Shown: piece by piece, positions 51,281 through 60,133 of the stretch
Layout of the letters: each line of letters begins with the position of its first letter
How positions within the stretch are numbered: the first letter of the stretch is position 1
From: an uncultured Erythrobacter sp.
Lineage (GTDB): Bacteria; Pseudomonadota; Alphaproteobacteria; Sphingomonadales; Sphingomonadaceae
Assembly: GCA_947488155.1 (NCBI GenBank)
Contig: CANKYK010000002.1
Span: 502,001 to 566,000 of the forward strand
DNA: 64,000 bases
Direction of reading: 5' to 3'
The notes under the pieces: model-generated
The model's input: only the letters and a program-made list of their open reading frames with translations
The model's database searches: none
Told to the model about the DNA's origin: nothing
Program-made: the position numbers and the translations under genes

Positions 51281-52267
51281 ATGAAACTGGGTCATATTTT
51301 CGACCGTGCGTCGCTTGCGATGGTTGCTTTGTTTGCAGCCCTTTCGATTGCACTAATGCCTCAAACGACGGTTGCACAAGAAGCCGATGCTGGCGAAGTT
51401 GCTGAGGCAGGCGTCCCGACAGTGGATGCCAATTCAGCTTACACGCCGATGGCGCCAACCGAAGGCAAGGGTATGCCGACGTCGTATGAAGACGACGCTT
51501 GGAAGAGCCTGACCTTCCAGGATCAGTATTCTGCCGACGGCAAATATGCGCTGTGGATGCATGATGTGATCTTGATGCCTGTCATCACCATCATCAGCCT
51601 GTTTGTGCTTGCGCTGCTCCTTTGGGTTGTGGTCCGCTACCGCAAGGCAGCCAACCCGGTCCCCTCAAAAACGACTCATAACACCGCCATCGAAGTGATC
51701 TGGACGATTGTGCCGGTCATCATTTTGGTGGTGATCGCGGTGCCATCGATTTCGCTGCTGGCGCGGCAATATGAAACGCCGCCGGAAAATGCCGTGACGA
51801 TCAAGGCGACCGGATATCAGTGGTATTGGGGTTACAACTATCCTGATTACGGCGAGTTTGAGGTCATCTCAAACATGCTAACCGAAGAGCAAGCTGAAGA
51901 AAGTGGCGAGCCCTTTCAACTGGCCGTTGATAACCGCATGGTTGTGCCAGCCGGCGTTCCGCTGCGCGTGCAAACAACCGCTGCTGACGTGATCCACGCA
52001 TTTGCCGTACCGTCGCTGTGGTTCAAAATGGATGCGGTCCCTGGTCGCCTCAATGAAAAATTGCTGACGATTGAGGAGCCTGGCGTGTATTATGGCCAGT
52101 GCTCAGAGCTGTGCGGTGCGCGTCACGCTTACATGCCGATCACGGTAGAGGCGCTGCCAATGGAGCAATTTGAGGCGTGGGTCCGCAGCAAAGGCGGCGA
52201 GGTGCCTGGTGATGTTGTTGCTGAGGCACTGGCCGAAGAAGCCGCTGCTGAAGACGCTGCGTCCTAA
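51281..52267 (+). CDS. coxB: Cytochrome c oxidase subunit II
   Basis: Subunit II carries the CuA centre that takes electrons from cytochrome c. The 328-residue protein has a signal-like lead, an insert of acidic residues, two membrane helices (LMPVITIISLFVLALLLWVVV and IEVIWTIVPVIILVVIAVPSISLL), and the periplasmic domain with YQWYWGYNY, VIHAFAVPSLWFKMDAVPGR and the CuA site QCSELCGARHAYMPI. It starts the cox operon, followed 44 bases later by coxA. Confidence 0.97.
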   Translation: MKLGHIFDRASLAMVALFAALSIALMPQTTVAQEADAGEVAEAGVPTVDANSAYTPMAPTEGKGMPTSYEDDAWKSLTFQDQYSADGKYALWMHDVILMPVITIISLFVLALLLWVVVRYRKAANPVPSKTTHNTAIEVIWTIVPVIILVVIAVPSISLLARQYETPPENAVTIKATGYQWYWGYNYPDYGEFEVISNMLTEEQAEESGEPFQLAVDNRMVVPAGVPLRVQTTAADVIHAFAVPSLWFKMDAVPGRLNEKLLTIEEPGVYYGQCSELCGARHAYMPITVEALPMEQFEAWVRSKGGEVPGDVVAEALAEEAAAEDAAS

Positions 52268-52311
52268 GAATACGAAGTTAACGAATTAAACAGTCCGAGA
52301 GAATTTGAACC

Positions 52312-54030
52312 ATGGCAACCACCGCTGAAGGTTTCGACATTCACACCGATGATCACGCACATGATGCGGATCATAAGCCAGGCTTTTTCAAGCGTTGGTT
52401 TATGTCGACCAACCACAAGGATATCGGCACGCTCTATTTGATCTTTGCGATTATCGCAGGGATCGTGGGCGGCGCCATTTCTGGCGTTATGCGGATGGAG
52501 CTGGCCGCGCCAGGCATCCAATATCTTGGCGATGCCGTGGCATTCATGGGCGGTGAGCCGTCCGAGAATGCGAACCTTCATATGTGGAACGTGTTCATCA
52601 CCGCCCACGGTCTGATCATGGTCTTCTTCATGGTCATGCCAGCGATGATCGGTGGTTTCGGTAACTGGTTCGTGCCGCTGATGATCGGCGCGCCGGATAT
52701 GGCGTTCCCGCGGATGAATAACATCTCGTTCTGGCTGACGGTTGCTGGTTTCCTGAGCCTCGTCTTCTCGCTGTTTGTGCCGGGCGGAACCGGGCAGGGT
52801 GCAGGCGTGGGCTGGACGGTCTATGCGCCGCTCTCGACGACCGGCTCTCAAGGGCCAGCGGTCGATTTCGCGATCTTCTCTTTGCACTTGGCAGGCGCAG
52901 GCTCGATCCTTGGTGCGACAAACTTCATCACCACCATTTTCAATATGCGCGCGCCGGGTATGACCCTGCACAAAATGCCGCTGTTCGTATGGTCGGTGCT
53001 GGTCACGGCATTCCTGTTGCTGCTCGCGCTTCCGGTGCTGGCTGCGGCGATCACGATGCTGCTGACCGATCGTAACTTTGGTACGACATTCTTCGACCCA
53101 GCGGGCGGCGGGGACCCTGTTCTCTATCAGCACCTGTTCTGGTTCTTCGGTCACCCAGAGGTTTACATCATGATCCTGCCGGGCTTCGGCATGATCTCTC
53201 AGATCGTTGCAACTTTCAGCCGCAAGCCTGTGTTTGGCTACCTCGGCATGGCCTATGCCATGGTCGCAATCGGCGTCGTCGGCTTCATCGTGTGGGCGCA
53301 CCACATGTACACAGTCGGTCTCGACGTAAACACGAAGATGTACTTCACCGCTGCCACCATGGTGATCGCAGTGCCAACCGGCGTGAAGATCTTCAGCTGG
53401 ATTGCCACAATGTGGGGCGGCAGCCTGGAGTTCAAATCACCAATGGTCTGGGCAATGGGCTTTATCTTCCTGTTCACTGTTGGCGGTGTGACCGGCGTTG
53501 TGCTCGCCAATGGCGGCATCGATGATAACCTGCACGACACCTACTACGTGGTTGCTCACTTCCACTACGTGCTGTCGATGGGTGCGGTGTTCTCGCTCTT
53601 CGCAGGCTTCTACTACTGGTTCCCGAAGATGAGCGGCCGGATGCATTCCGAATTGCTTTCGCACCTGCACTTCTGGGGCTTCTTCATCGGTGTGAACGTG
53701 ATCTTCTTCCCGCAGCACTTCCTGGGGATGCAGGGTATGCCGCGCCGCTATCCTGATTATGTGGAAGCCTACACCTACTGGAACGAAGTCTCGACCTTGG
53801 GTTACGCCATCATGGCGGCATCGATGCTGCTGTTCTTCGCGAACCTCGTCTATGCTTTCACGGCAGGCAAGAAGGTCGGCAACAACCCATGGGGCGAGGG
53901 TGCGACAACGCTCGAATGGACGCTGTCCAGCCCGCCGCCATTCCACCAGTTTGAAACGTTGCCAGTGATTGAGGATCATCACGATTATCACGATCACATG
54001 CCGCGCGAAGACAAGCCGGCGACGGCTTAA
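52312..54030 (+). CDS. coxA: Cytochrome c oxidase subunit I
   Basis: Subunit I holds heme a and the heme a3-CuB centre. The 572-residue, 12-helix protein has [19 protein letters not shown], the CuB/His-Tyr cross-link region [17 protein letters not shown], the [11 protein letters not shown] and [20 protein letters not shown] heme ligand segments, and a long hydrophilic C-terminal tail rich in His ([10 protein letters not shown]). It has the A-type proton channel residues by motif (NHKDIGTLY and the GHPEVY site). It belongs to an aa3-type oxidase operon. Confidence 0.98.
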   Translation: MATTAEGFDIHTDDHAHDADHKPGFFKRWFMSTNHKDIGTLYLIFAIIAGIVGGAISGVMRMELAAPGIQYLGDAVAFMGGEPSENANLHMWNVFITAHGLIMVFFMVMPAMIGGFGNWFVPLMIGAPDMAFPRMNNISFWLTVAGFLSLVFSLFVPGGTGQGAGVGWTVYAPLSTTGSQGPAVDFAIFSLHLAGAGSILGATNFITTIFNMRAPGMTLHKMPLFVWSVLVTAFLLLLALPVLAAAITMLLTDRNFGTTFFDPAGGGDPVLYQHLFWFFGHPEVYIMILPGFGMISQIVATFSRKPVFGYLGMAYAMVAIGVVGFIVWAHHMYTVGLDVNTKMYFTAATMVIAVPTGVKIFSWIATMWGGSLEFKSPMVWAMGFIFLFTVGGVTGVVLANGGIDDNLHDTYYVVAHFHYVLSMGAVFSLFAGFYYWFPKMSGRMHSELLSHLHFWGFFIGVNVIFFPQHFLGMQGMPRRYPDYVEAYTYWNEVSTLGYAIMAASMLLFFANLVYAFTAGKKVGNNPWGEGATTLEWTLSSPPPFHQFETLPVIEDHHDYHDHMPREDKPATA

Positions 54031-54161
54031 GGCTGGCTATTTGACGGCGCGCAGTTCTTTGGGCGCGCCGCTGGAAAGACAAAGGAAACGGGAAGGGGCG
54101 CGCCATGACGGTGCGCTTCTTTCAAAATTAAGAGAGCCGCGAACAGCGATCTGTTTTTGAT
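54031..54161. other. Spacer between coxA and ctaB
   Basis: This 131-base gap includes a hairpin (GGCGCGC at 54046-54052 and GCGCGCC at 54063-54069) without a T-run, and a second GGGCGCGCC at 54096-54104. An 8-codon frame starts with ATG at 54105 after GAAGGGG, ending at 54131. It could be an mRNA processing or stability element; nothing stronger can be said. Confidence 0.45.
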
Positions 54162-55145
54162 ATGAATGCAAGCGCAAACAGCTCTGTGGGTACAGGTGTC
54201 GACGAGGCTACGGTCATGCCCGCTGCTGCGCGCCCTATGCCGACTGATTGGCGCGACTTCTTCGCGCTTACCAAACCGCGCGTGCTCACTCTGGTTATCT
54301 TCACGGGTATCTGCGGGCTTCTTGCCGCGCCGGGAACGATCCACCCTGTTCTTGGCTTCACCGCTATCCTCGCGATTGCGATGGGGGCCGGCGGTTCTGC
54401 TGCGATCAACCACTGGTGGGAAGCGGACATTGATGCCGGGATGAAGCGTACGGCCAATCGTCCTCTGCCCAGCGGGCGGATGCGGCGTGATGATGCGCGC
54501 GATTTTGGCATTTTCCTGTCACTTGTCGCGATTGGCTTAATGGGCGTTGCAATTGGCTGGCTGGCGGCGGCAATCCTTGCCGTGGCGGTCGTCTATTACG
54601 CGGTGATTTACACCATGTGGCTGAAGCCGCGCACTCCGCAAAATATCGTTATTGGCGGCGGTGCCGGCGCGTTCCCACCGATGATTGGCTGGGTTGCGGT
54701 AACCGGTGAGATCACCATGATGCCGGTGCTGCTGTTCGCGATCATCTTCTTTTGGACGCCGCCACACTTTTGGGCGCTCGCGCTGTTCATGAAGTCGGAC
54801 TATGCCAAGGTTGGCATTCCGATGTTGCCTGTGGTTGCTGGCGAGCAGGCTACTCGTCGTCAGATCCTGATCTACACCATCGTGCTGACCCCAATCGTGA
54901 TTGCGCCGTGGCTGATCGGCGGGACGGATGCGATTTACGGTGTCACCTCGGTTGTGCTTTCCGCGATCTTCTTCGCCTATGCCTGGAAGGTGGGTACGCG
55001 CACCAAGAGCGACAATGATGACATGGTGCCAGAAAAGCGCCTGTTTAAGTTCAGCATCCTCTATCTCTTCGTGCTGTTCGGCGCGTTGGTGGCCGACCGT
55101 GTTGCGGCCGCGCAAGGCTTTGCCGGTTTGGGGTGGTTCGCATGA
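54162..55145 (+). CDS. ctaB: Protoheme IX farnesyltransferase
   Basis: CtaB (CyoE) makes heme O from protoheme IX and farnesyl diphosphate, a step to heme A. The 327-residue UbiA-type prenyltransferase has nine predicted helices, [21 protein letters not shown], the first Asp-rich motif [23 protein letters not shown] and the second region [32 protein letters not shown]. It ends four bases into the next small gene (ATGA). Confidence 0.97.
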   Translation: MNASANSSVGTGVDEATVMPAAARPMPTDWRDFFALTKPRVLTLVIFTGICGLLAAPGTIHPVLGFTAILAIAMGAGGSAAINHWWEADIDAGMKRTANRPLPSGRMRRDDARDFGIFLSLVAIGLMGVAIGWLAAAILAVAVVYYAVIYTMWLKPRTPQNIVIGGGAGAFPPMIGWVAVTGEITMMPVLLFAIIFFWTPPHFWALALFMKSDYAKVGIPMLPVVAGEQATRRQILIYTIVLTPIVIAPWLIGGTDAIYGVTSVVLSAIFFAYAWKVGTRTKSDNDDMVPEKRLFKFSILYLFVLFGALVADRVAAAQGFAGLGWFA

Positions 55146-55276
55146 CCCCTGATGAAGAAGCCGAAACCAAACGCCGCCAGAAGGCCCGCAATTGGGTTGT
55201 CGGCGGCACTCTGCTGTTTTTCGTTGTTCTGTTTTACGCGATTACGATCGCTCGTATTGGAGGACAGGCTGGATGA
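55142..55276 (+). CDS. Small single-helix membrane protein in the cox operon
   Basis: This 44-residue frame overlaps ctaB by 4 bases (ATGA at 55142-55145) and ctaG by 4 bases (ATGA at 55273-55276). It starts [17 protein letters not shown] and has one membrane helix ([21 protein letters not shown]). Small proteins of this kind occur at the same place in many alphaproteobacterial cox operons and are sometimes called CoxF-like or cytochrome oxidase assembly small proteins. The coupling on both sides strongly supports a real gene. Role unknown. Confidence 0.85.
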   Translation: MTPDEEAETKRRQKARNWVVGGTLLFFVVLFYAITIARIGGQAG

Positions 55277-55887
55277 GTGCAGCCGCAAACCCATCGGTTG
55301 AACGCGAGAATATTCGCGTTGGTATCTTTGCCTTCGCAGGCGCGCTGGCCATGCTCGGTCTCGGCTATGCGGCGGTCCCACTGTATGATCTGTTTTGCCG
55401 GGTGACTGGTTTTGGCGGCACAACGCAAGTTGCCACCTTCGCTGAGGCTGACAAAGCCGCAGCGCTGGCCGGCACTCGGACCATGTCGATCCGCTTTGAT
55501 GGCTCGACAGCGCGCGACGTCCCATGGGAATTCCGCCCGTCACAGGCGACCGATGAGGTTCAAATCGGCGTGCGCGATATGGCGACCTATGTGGCCAAGA
55601 ACAACAGCCGCGTGCCGATCACTGGCATGGCGACATTTAACGTGGAGCCTTCGCAGGCGGGCAAGTACTTTCATAAGATTCAGTGCTTCTGCTTCACCCA
55701 GCAAACTTTGCAGCCGGGTGAGGAAGTGCACATGCCTGTGCTCTATTACGTCGATCCAGCGATGCTCGAAGACGAGTTTATGGCCGATGTTGAGCAGATC
55801 ACCTTGAGCTACACTTTCCACCGCGCAAGCGAGCCCGTAAAAACGGCGGCGAGCGGTTCACTAGACCAAGCGAGCGAAGACTCGTAA
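55273..55887 (+). CDS. ctaG: Cytochrome c oxidase assembly protein CtaG (Cox11)
   Basis: CtaG/Cox11 delivers copper to CuB. The 204-residue protein has an N-terminal membrane helix (VGIFAFAGALAMLGLGYAAVPLYDLFCRVTGFGG) and a periplasmic domain with the copper motif KIQCFCFTQQTL and GEEVHMPVLYYVDPAM. The ATG at 55273 overlaps the small upstream gene. All expected cysteines (C-F-C plus the helix-proximal C) are present. Confidence 0.97.
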   Translation: MSAAANPSVERENIRVGIFAFAGALAMLGLGYAAVPLYDLFCRVTGFGGTTQVATFAEADKAAALAGTRTMSIRFDGSTARDVPWEFRPSQATDEVQIGVRDMATYVAKNNSRVPITGMATFNVEPSQAGKYFHKIQCFCFTQQTLQPGEEVHMPVLYYVDPAMLEDEFMADVEQITLSYTFHRASEPVKTAASGSLDQASEDS

Positions 55888-55923
55888 ACGTACAAACCTA
55901 GCATTTTAAGACGGGATTTTTCC

Positions 55924-56808
55924 ATGGCTGGCAACGTCAACCACGACTATCACATTCTGGAACCGGATATTTGGCCACTGATTGGCTCTATGTCGGCGCT
56001 CGCATTCACCTCGGGAATGATCCTGTGGCTCAACCCTGATGTGTTCGGAAATTCAGGCTGGGTCGTTATGGGCCTCGGTCTTGCTGGCCTGCTTGCCACG
56101 TTCTTCATGTGGTTCAAGAATGTTGTGGGTGAGGCCGAGCGCGGCGATCACACACCCGTGGTTCAACTGCACATGCGCTACGGAATGATCCTGTTCATCG
56201 CCTCTGAGGTGATGTTCTTTGTCGGTTGGTTCTGGAGCTTCTTTGACTTTGCTCTGTTCCCAGAGCCGCTCGTAGTCACCGCGGCAGGCACTGCGGAGCA
56301 AATTACCGAAAACCTTTTCCTCACTGATAATACAGCGACAGGTAGCGCGCTTGTGCCAGAGGGCATGGAAGTGCTCGATGCGTTCTCGCTGCCGCTGCTG
56401 AATACGCTGATCCTGTTGTGCTCTGGCACCACGGTAACCTGGGCGCACCACTCGCTGATCCACGGCGATCGCGAAGGTCTGAAACATGGCCTTTGGGCGA
56501 CCATCGCGCTTGGCGTGCTGTTCAGTGGAATTCAGGCTTATGAGTATAGCATCGCTCCGTTCAACTTCGGCCAGAACACGTATAGCTCCGCCTTCTATAT
56601 GGCGACCGGCTTTCACGGGTTCCACGTTCTGATCGGTACGATTTTCCTCGGGGTATGCCTCTATCGGACATACATCGGCCACTTCACCTCGCGCCAGCAC
56701 TTCGGTTTTGAAGCGGCGGCTTGGTATTGGCATTTTGTCGATGTCGTGTGGCTGTTCCTGTTCATCGCCGTTTACATCTGGGGCGGTTGGGGCGCACCGG
56801 TCCACTGA
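55924..56808 (+). CDS. coxC: Cytochrome c oxidase subunit III
   Basis: Subunit III is a seven-helix protein that stabilises the oxidase and proton uptake. The 294-residue protein starts MAGNVNHDYHILEPDIWPLIGSMSA, has LHMRYGMILFIASEVMFFVGWFWSFF with the conserved Glu, TVTWAHHSLIHGDREGLKHGL, and FYMATGFHGFHVLIGTIFL and the terminal YWHFVDVVWLFLFIAVYIWGG. The stop overlaps the start of the DUF983 gene by TGATG. Confidence 0.98.
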   Translation: MAGNVNHDYHILEPDIWPLIGSMSALAFTSGMILWLNPDVFGNSGWVVMGLGLAGLLATFFMWFKNVVGEAERGDHTPVVQLHMRYGMILFIASEVMFFVGWFWSFFDFALFPEPLVVTAAGTAEQITENLFLTDNTATGSALVPEGMEVLDAFSLPLLNTLILLCSGTTVTWAHHSLIHGDREGLKHGLWATIALGVLFSGIQAYEYSIAPFNFGQNTYSSAFYMATGFHGFHVLIGTIFLGVCLYRTYIGHFTSRQHFGFEAAAWYWHFVDVVWLFLFIAVYIWGGWGAPVH

Positions 56809-57221
56809 TGCAATCAGGCAAAAAACTGCCGAATGAAAAGGGGCAGCACGGCACACCAGTTACTTGGCGCCGGGCTGCCCTTTTCGGTTTGTGCCCAAGG
56901 TGCGGCGAGCGGACACTGTTCGAAACGCCTGCGCAATTCGCGATGCGATGCACATCATGCGATTTGCCTTTCGCTGAGCTAGAGCGCGGCGGACGTATAG
57001 CCGGGTTCATCACCATGGTGATCGCGGTTGTCTTGATACTCGTTGCAGTTGGGATCGAGAGTGTCTTTCGTCCACCTCTGCTGCTGCAGTTTGCCGTGTG
57101 GGCACCGCTCACAGTGATTGTTGTGATCGGCACATTGCGAGTGCTTAAGGTGCTTCCCGCAATGGAAGTCTATGAAGAGCGATATGGCGAAGGCGGTAAG
57201 CGACGGGATGGGGCAGAATGA
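56808..57221 (+). CDS. DUF983 family protein
   Basis: This 137-residue protein has a zinc ribbon (LCPRCGERTLF at about residues 27-37 and CTSCDLPF) and two membrane helices (GFITMVIAVVLILVAVGIE and FAVWAPLTVIVVIGTLRV). DUF983 is regularly found beside coxC and surf1 in alphaproteobacteria, and is probably involved in oxidase assembly, though this is not proven. It is coupled to coxC (TGATG) and to the SURF1 gene (ATGA). Confidence 0.9.
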   Translation: MQSGKKLPNEKGQHGTPVTWRRAALFGLCPRCGERTLFETPAQFAMRCTSCDLPFAELERGGRIAGFITMVIAVVLILVAVGIESVFRPPLLLQFAVWAPLTVIVVIGTLRVLKVLPAMEVYEERYGEGGKRRDGAE

Positions 57222-57820
57222 CACTTCGTGACCTCCCCATCATTCCTACGGTTCTCGTGCTTGCTGCGGCGGCGACCATGGTCGCGCTGGGCTTCTGGCA
57301 ATTGGGCCGGATGGACGAGAAGGCTGATCTGATCGCGCGTTACGAGGCGGCGCTTACGACGAGTGATCCGCTTACGTTTCCCAGGAATCCTGAGGGCATG
57401 GAAGACGGCGCCTATGATCCAGACACATTGTTCCGTGTTGCGGCCTTCGACTGTGCGGAAGTGACCGAGGCTACGTCGATTTCGGGTAAAAGCGAGCGCG
57501 GGCAAAGTGGCTATGCTCATATCGCGACCTGCCAAACAGGTTTTGGCCCGACGGAGGTGAAGCTTGGATATTCGCGCAATCCCAACACTCCGGAATGGGG
57601 CGGCGGCGCAGTCACTGGGCGGATTGCGCCCGGTGGCCGGTTTGGCGCTAGGCTGCAATTGGATGAGCCGGTTGCTGGCTTAGAGCCGCTCGCCAAGCCT
57701 GATCCAAAGGACTTGCCCAACAATCATCTCGCCTATGCAGGGCAGTGGTTCTTCTTCGCTTTGACTGCGTTGGTGATCTATTGGTTTGCGCTTAAGAGCC
57801 GCGTTAGAAGGCGCGACTAG
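57218..57820 (+). CDS. SURF1 family cytochrome oxidase assembly protein
   Basis: SURF1 (Shy1) helps insert heme A into subunit I. The 200-residue protein has an N-terminal helix (IIPTVLVLAAAATMVALGFWQLGRMDEKADLI) with the family's GFWQLxRxxxK signature, a periplasmic domain ending in NHLAYAGQWFFFALTALVIYWFAL, which is the second helix. At 200 residues it is a short version. It ends the operon and overlaps the convergent SRPBCC gene by 4 bases. Confidence 0.94.
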   Translation: MTLRDLPIIPTVLVLAAAATMVALGFWQLGRMDEKADLIARYEAALTTSDPLTFPRNPEGMEDGAYDPDTLFRVAAFDCAEVTEATSISGKSERGQSGYAHIATCQTGFGPTEVKLGYSRNPNTPEWGGGAVTGRIAPGGRFGARLQLDEPVAGLEPLAKPDPKDLPNNHLAYAGQWFFFALTALVIYWFALKSRVRRRD

Positions 57821-58296
57821 CGATAGAGATCGCTGCTGATGTCGATACGATGTTCGAGCCACGATTTCATCGATAGCAGCATGATCGTCCACCCTTCGCA
57901 ATTGGTGTATGAGCCGCGCAGACCGCCAGGCGTTTCGGGCCAGCCCTCTTCTATGATTTCTAACAAGGTTCGGCCGTCGTCGGTCGCCTTAAACAGCATG
58001 GTGACGGTGGTCATATAGTCGGCAACGATCATTTCGGTCCCGATCTTGCCGTCCTTCCCCTCATAGCCGTTCCATTCGAAGACGATCTTTTCGTTGGGTA
58101 TCAGTTCTACGACTTTAACCGGGAATTCGCCTGGCTCTTCGGCAAAACTCCAAAGAACTGTCGCGCCTTCCTCCAGCCTACCCTTTGCACCGCCCGTGGT
58201 GAAGAATTCGGTCAAGCTGGCTGGATCAACTATTGCCTCGAACACCTCGTCGATGGGTTTGGCAATTCGGCCAGCGACCCGAAAGTTGATCTCCAT
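57817..58296 (-). CDS. SRPBCC (AHSA1-type) domain protein
   Basis: This 159-residue protein has the START-like AHSA1/SRPBCC fold (EINFRVAGRIAKPIDEVFEAIVDPASLTEFFTT, LVKVVELIPNEKIVFEW, and EEGWPETPGGLRGSYTNCEGWTIMLLSMKSWLEH). It likely binds a small hydrophobic ligand. The ATG at 58296 follows AAGGAGAG. It is divergent from an ArsR-type regulator, a pairing that is very common and implies joint control by the operator between them. Confidence 0.9.
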   Translation of the reverse strand: MEINFRVAGRIAKPIDEVFEAIVDPASLTEFFTTGGAKGRLEEGATVLWSFAEEPGEFPVKVVELIPNEKIVFEWNGYEGKDGKIGTEMIVADYMTTVTMLFKATDDGRTLLEIIEEGWPETPGGLRGSYTNCEGWTIMLLSMKSWLEHRIDISSDLYR

Positions 58297-58326
58297 CACG
58301 AATCTCTCCTTGAATGAATACACATT

Positions 58327-58346
58327 ATGTTATAAAAATATAACAT
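58327..58346. promoter_or_regulatory. ArsR-type operator, perfect inverted repeat
   Basis: The arms ATGTTATA (58327-58334) and TATAACAT (58339-58346) are exact reverse complements with a 4-base AAAA spacer. The right arm overlaps the ArsR start codon, and the left arm is 31 bases from the SRPBCC start. This is the size and shape of ArsR-family operators, so it likely gives autorepression and repression of the divergent gene. Confidence 0.75.
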
Positions 58347-58680
58347 GTCAATAGATCTGAACCCAGTCTTCAAAGCGCTCGCCAATCCAATCCGAAGAGA
58401 GATGTGTGATGAGCTAAAGCTGCGGCCACTCACTACCAAGCAGCTTTGCGAGTGCTTCCCTGCGCTCAATCGCTGCACAGTGATGCAGCATTTGCGGGTT
58501 CTTGAAGGCGCGGGACTGCTCGTATCTGTCCGCAAGGGGAGAGAACGCTTCAACTATCTCAATGCGATGCCAATCCAATCTATTCACGAACGATGGATCG
58601 GTCCGCACGCAGCTCGCGCTGCTTCGATGTTATCGGCGATGAAAACGGAGCTTGAGCAATCAAAGGAAGTCGAGGCGTGA
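58345..58680 (+). CDS. ArsR family HTH regulator
   Basis: This 111-residue winged-helix protein has VFKALANPIRREMCDELKLRPLTTKQLCECFPALNRCTVMQHLRVLEGAGLLVSVRKGRERFNYLNAM, the ArsR/SmtB pattern. The metal-binding CxC of arsenic types is not kept; C43 and C51 (QLCEC, NRC) are near the HTH. Such regulators beside AHSA1 genes usually sense small molecules other than metals. The start overlaps a perfect inverted repeat. Confidence 0.92.
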   Translation: MSIDLNPVFKALANPIRREMCDELKLRPLTTKQLCECFPALNRCTVMQHLRVLEGAGLLVSVRKGRERFNYLNAMPIQSIHERWIGPHAARAASMLSAMKTELEQSKEVEA

Positions 58681-58735
58681 AGTAAGGGAAGCTTTCTTGC
58701 CTCTGCTAGCTGACGCCGCTAACCGCGTCAGCACC

Positions 58736-60133
58736 ATGCAATATGTATCGACCAGAGGCAGCGCACCCGCGCTCGATTTCGAAGGCGTCACTTTGGCGGG
58801 GCTCGCCAAGGACGGTGGACTGTATCTGCCAACCGAATGGCCGCGTTTCAGCGAAGCCGAAATCGCCGAAATGGCTGGGCTGTCCTATCCAGAGCTCGCC
58901 ACCCGCGTGATGATGCCGTTCGTCGGTGACAGCCTGAATGAAGAGGGGCTGCGCAGCTTGTGCGAGCAGGCCTATGGTCGGTTTGCCCATGACGCGGTGA
59001 CGCCACTGGTCCAGCTGGATCAGCGGCAATGGCTGCTCGAATTGTTTCACGGACCCACGCTGGCATTCAAAGACGTTGCGCTGCAATTGCTGGGCCTGCT
59101 GTTTGAGACCTTCCTGGGCCGCTCGGGTAAACGCTTAACCATCGTTGGCGCGACCAGCGGTGATACAGGATCGGCCGCGATTGATGCGGTTGCTGGGCGC
59201 GAAGGCGTGGAGATTTTCATGCTCCACCCAAAGGGCCGGGTCAGCGAAGTGCAGCGCCGCCAGATGACGACAGTGCGTGCCCCCAATGTTCACAACATTG
59301 CGATCGAGGGCAGCTTTGATGATGCTCAGGCGATGGTGAAGCGCATGTTCGTGGACGAGGCGCTGACCAGCCGGATGCAGATCGGCGCGGTCAATTCGAT
59401 CAACTGGGCGCGGCTGATGGCTCAGGTGGTGTATTATTTCGCCGCCGGGCTTCAGCTAGGCGCGCCGCGGCGGGCCGCCGCTTACAGCGTGCCGACCGGC
59501 AATTTCGGCGATGTGTTCGCGGGCTATGTGGCGCACAAGATGGGTCTGCCGATCAAGCAGCTGATTGTTGCGACCAATGTGAACGATATTCTCCATCGTG
59601 CGCTGACCAGCGGGGATTATTCAGCAGGCACGGTCACGCCGACCGCCACCCCGTCGATGGATATTCAGGTCAGTTCGAACTTTGAACGGCTGTTGTTTGA
59701 TTGCGGAGGACGCGATGGCGCGGCCTTGGCGGAGCAAATGCGCGGGTTTGAAGGCGCGCGTTCGATGCAACTAACCAATGCTCAGCGAGAGGGCGCAAGC
59801 GGGCTATTCGTGAGCGCACGCACCGATGGCGACGAGATGGCGCAGGCTCTGCGCTGGGCGCATGAGCGTGCTGGGCAAGTGCTGGATCCGCATACAGCGA
59901 TTGGACTGCATGCTGCGCGCATAAGCGATCTTGATCCGTCGGTTCCGATCGTAACCCTGGCGACAGCCCATCCGGCGAAATTCAGCGATGCGGTGGAGCG
60001 GGCCACGGGAATGCGTCCTGCGCTGCCCGCGCGCGTCGGCGATCTGTTCTCCCGCGAGGAACATTACACCGAGCTGCCCGGTGATTATGAGGCGGTGCGC
60101 GATTTCGTTTCAGAGACTGCTGCGACCGACTGA
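58736..60133 (+). CDS. thrC: Threonine synthase
   Basis: ThrC converts O-phosphohomoserine to threonine with PLP. The 465-residue protein has QYVSTRGSAPALDFEGVTLAGLAKDGGLYLP, the PLP lysine in GPTLAFKDVALQLLG, GATSGDTGSAAIDAV and NSINWARLMAQVVYYF, SVPTGNFGDVFAGYVA. I chose the ATG at 58736; an in-frame ATG at 58652 overlaps the ArsR gene and has no threonine-synthase similarity. It overlaps the methyltransferase gene by one base (TGATG). Confidence 0.97.
   Translation: MQYVSTRGSAPALDFEGVTLAGLAKDGGLYLPTEWPRFSEAEIAEMAGLSYPELATRVMMPFVGDSLNEEGLRSLCEQAYGRFAHDAVTPLVQLDQRQWLLELFHGPTLAFKDVALQLLGLLFETFLGRSGKRLTIVGATSGDTGSAAIDAVAGREGVEIFMLHPKGRVSEVQRRQMTTVRAPNVHNIAIEGSFDDAQAMVKRMFVDEALTSRMQIGAVNSINWARLMAQVVYYFAAGLQLGAPRRAAAYSVPTGNFGDVFAGYVAHKMGLPIKQLIVATNVNDILHRALTSGDYSAGTVTPTATPSMDIQVSSNFERLLFDCGGRDGAALAEQMRGFEGARSMQLTNAQREGASGLFVSARTDGDEMAQALRWAHERAGQVLDPHTAIGLHAARISDLDPSVPIVTLATAHPAKFSDAVERATGMRPALPARVGDLFSREEHYTELPGDYEAVRDFVSETAATD

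Noticed and set aside
52264..53304. A 346-codon leftward open frame over coxA
   Set aside because: It is a shadow of coxA, with long runs of His, Arg, Asp and Glu and no fold. coxA motifs are all intact on the plus strand.
54105..54131. An 8-codon leader peptide before ctaB
   Set aside because: Eight codons after a modest GAAGGGG are compatible with chance. No attenuator structure accompanies it, so it is only mentioned under the spacer.
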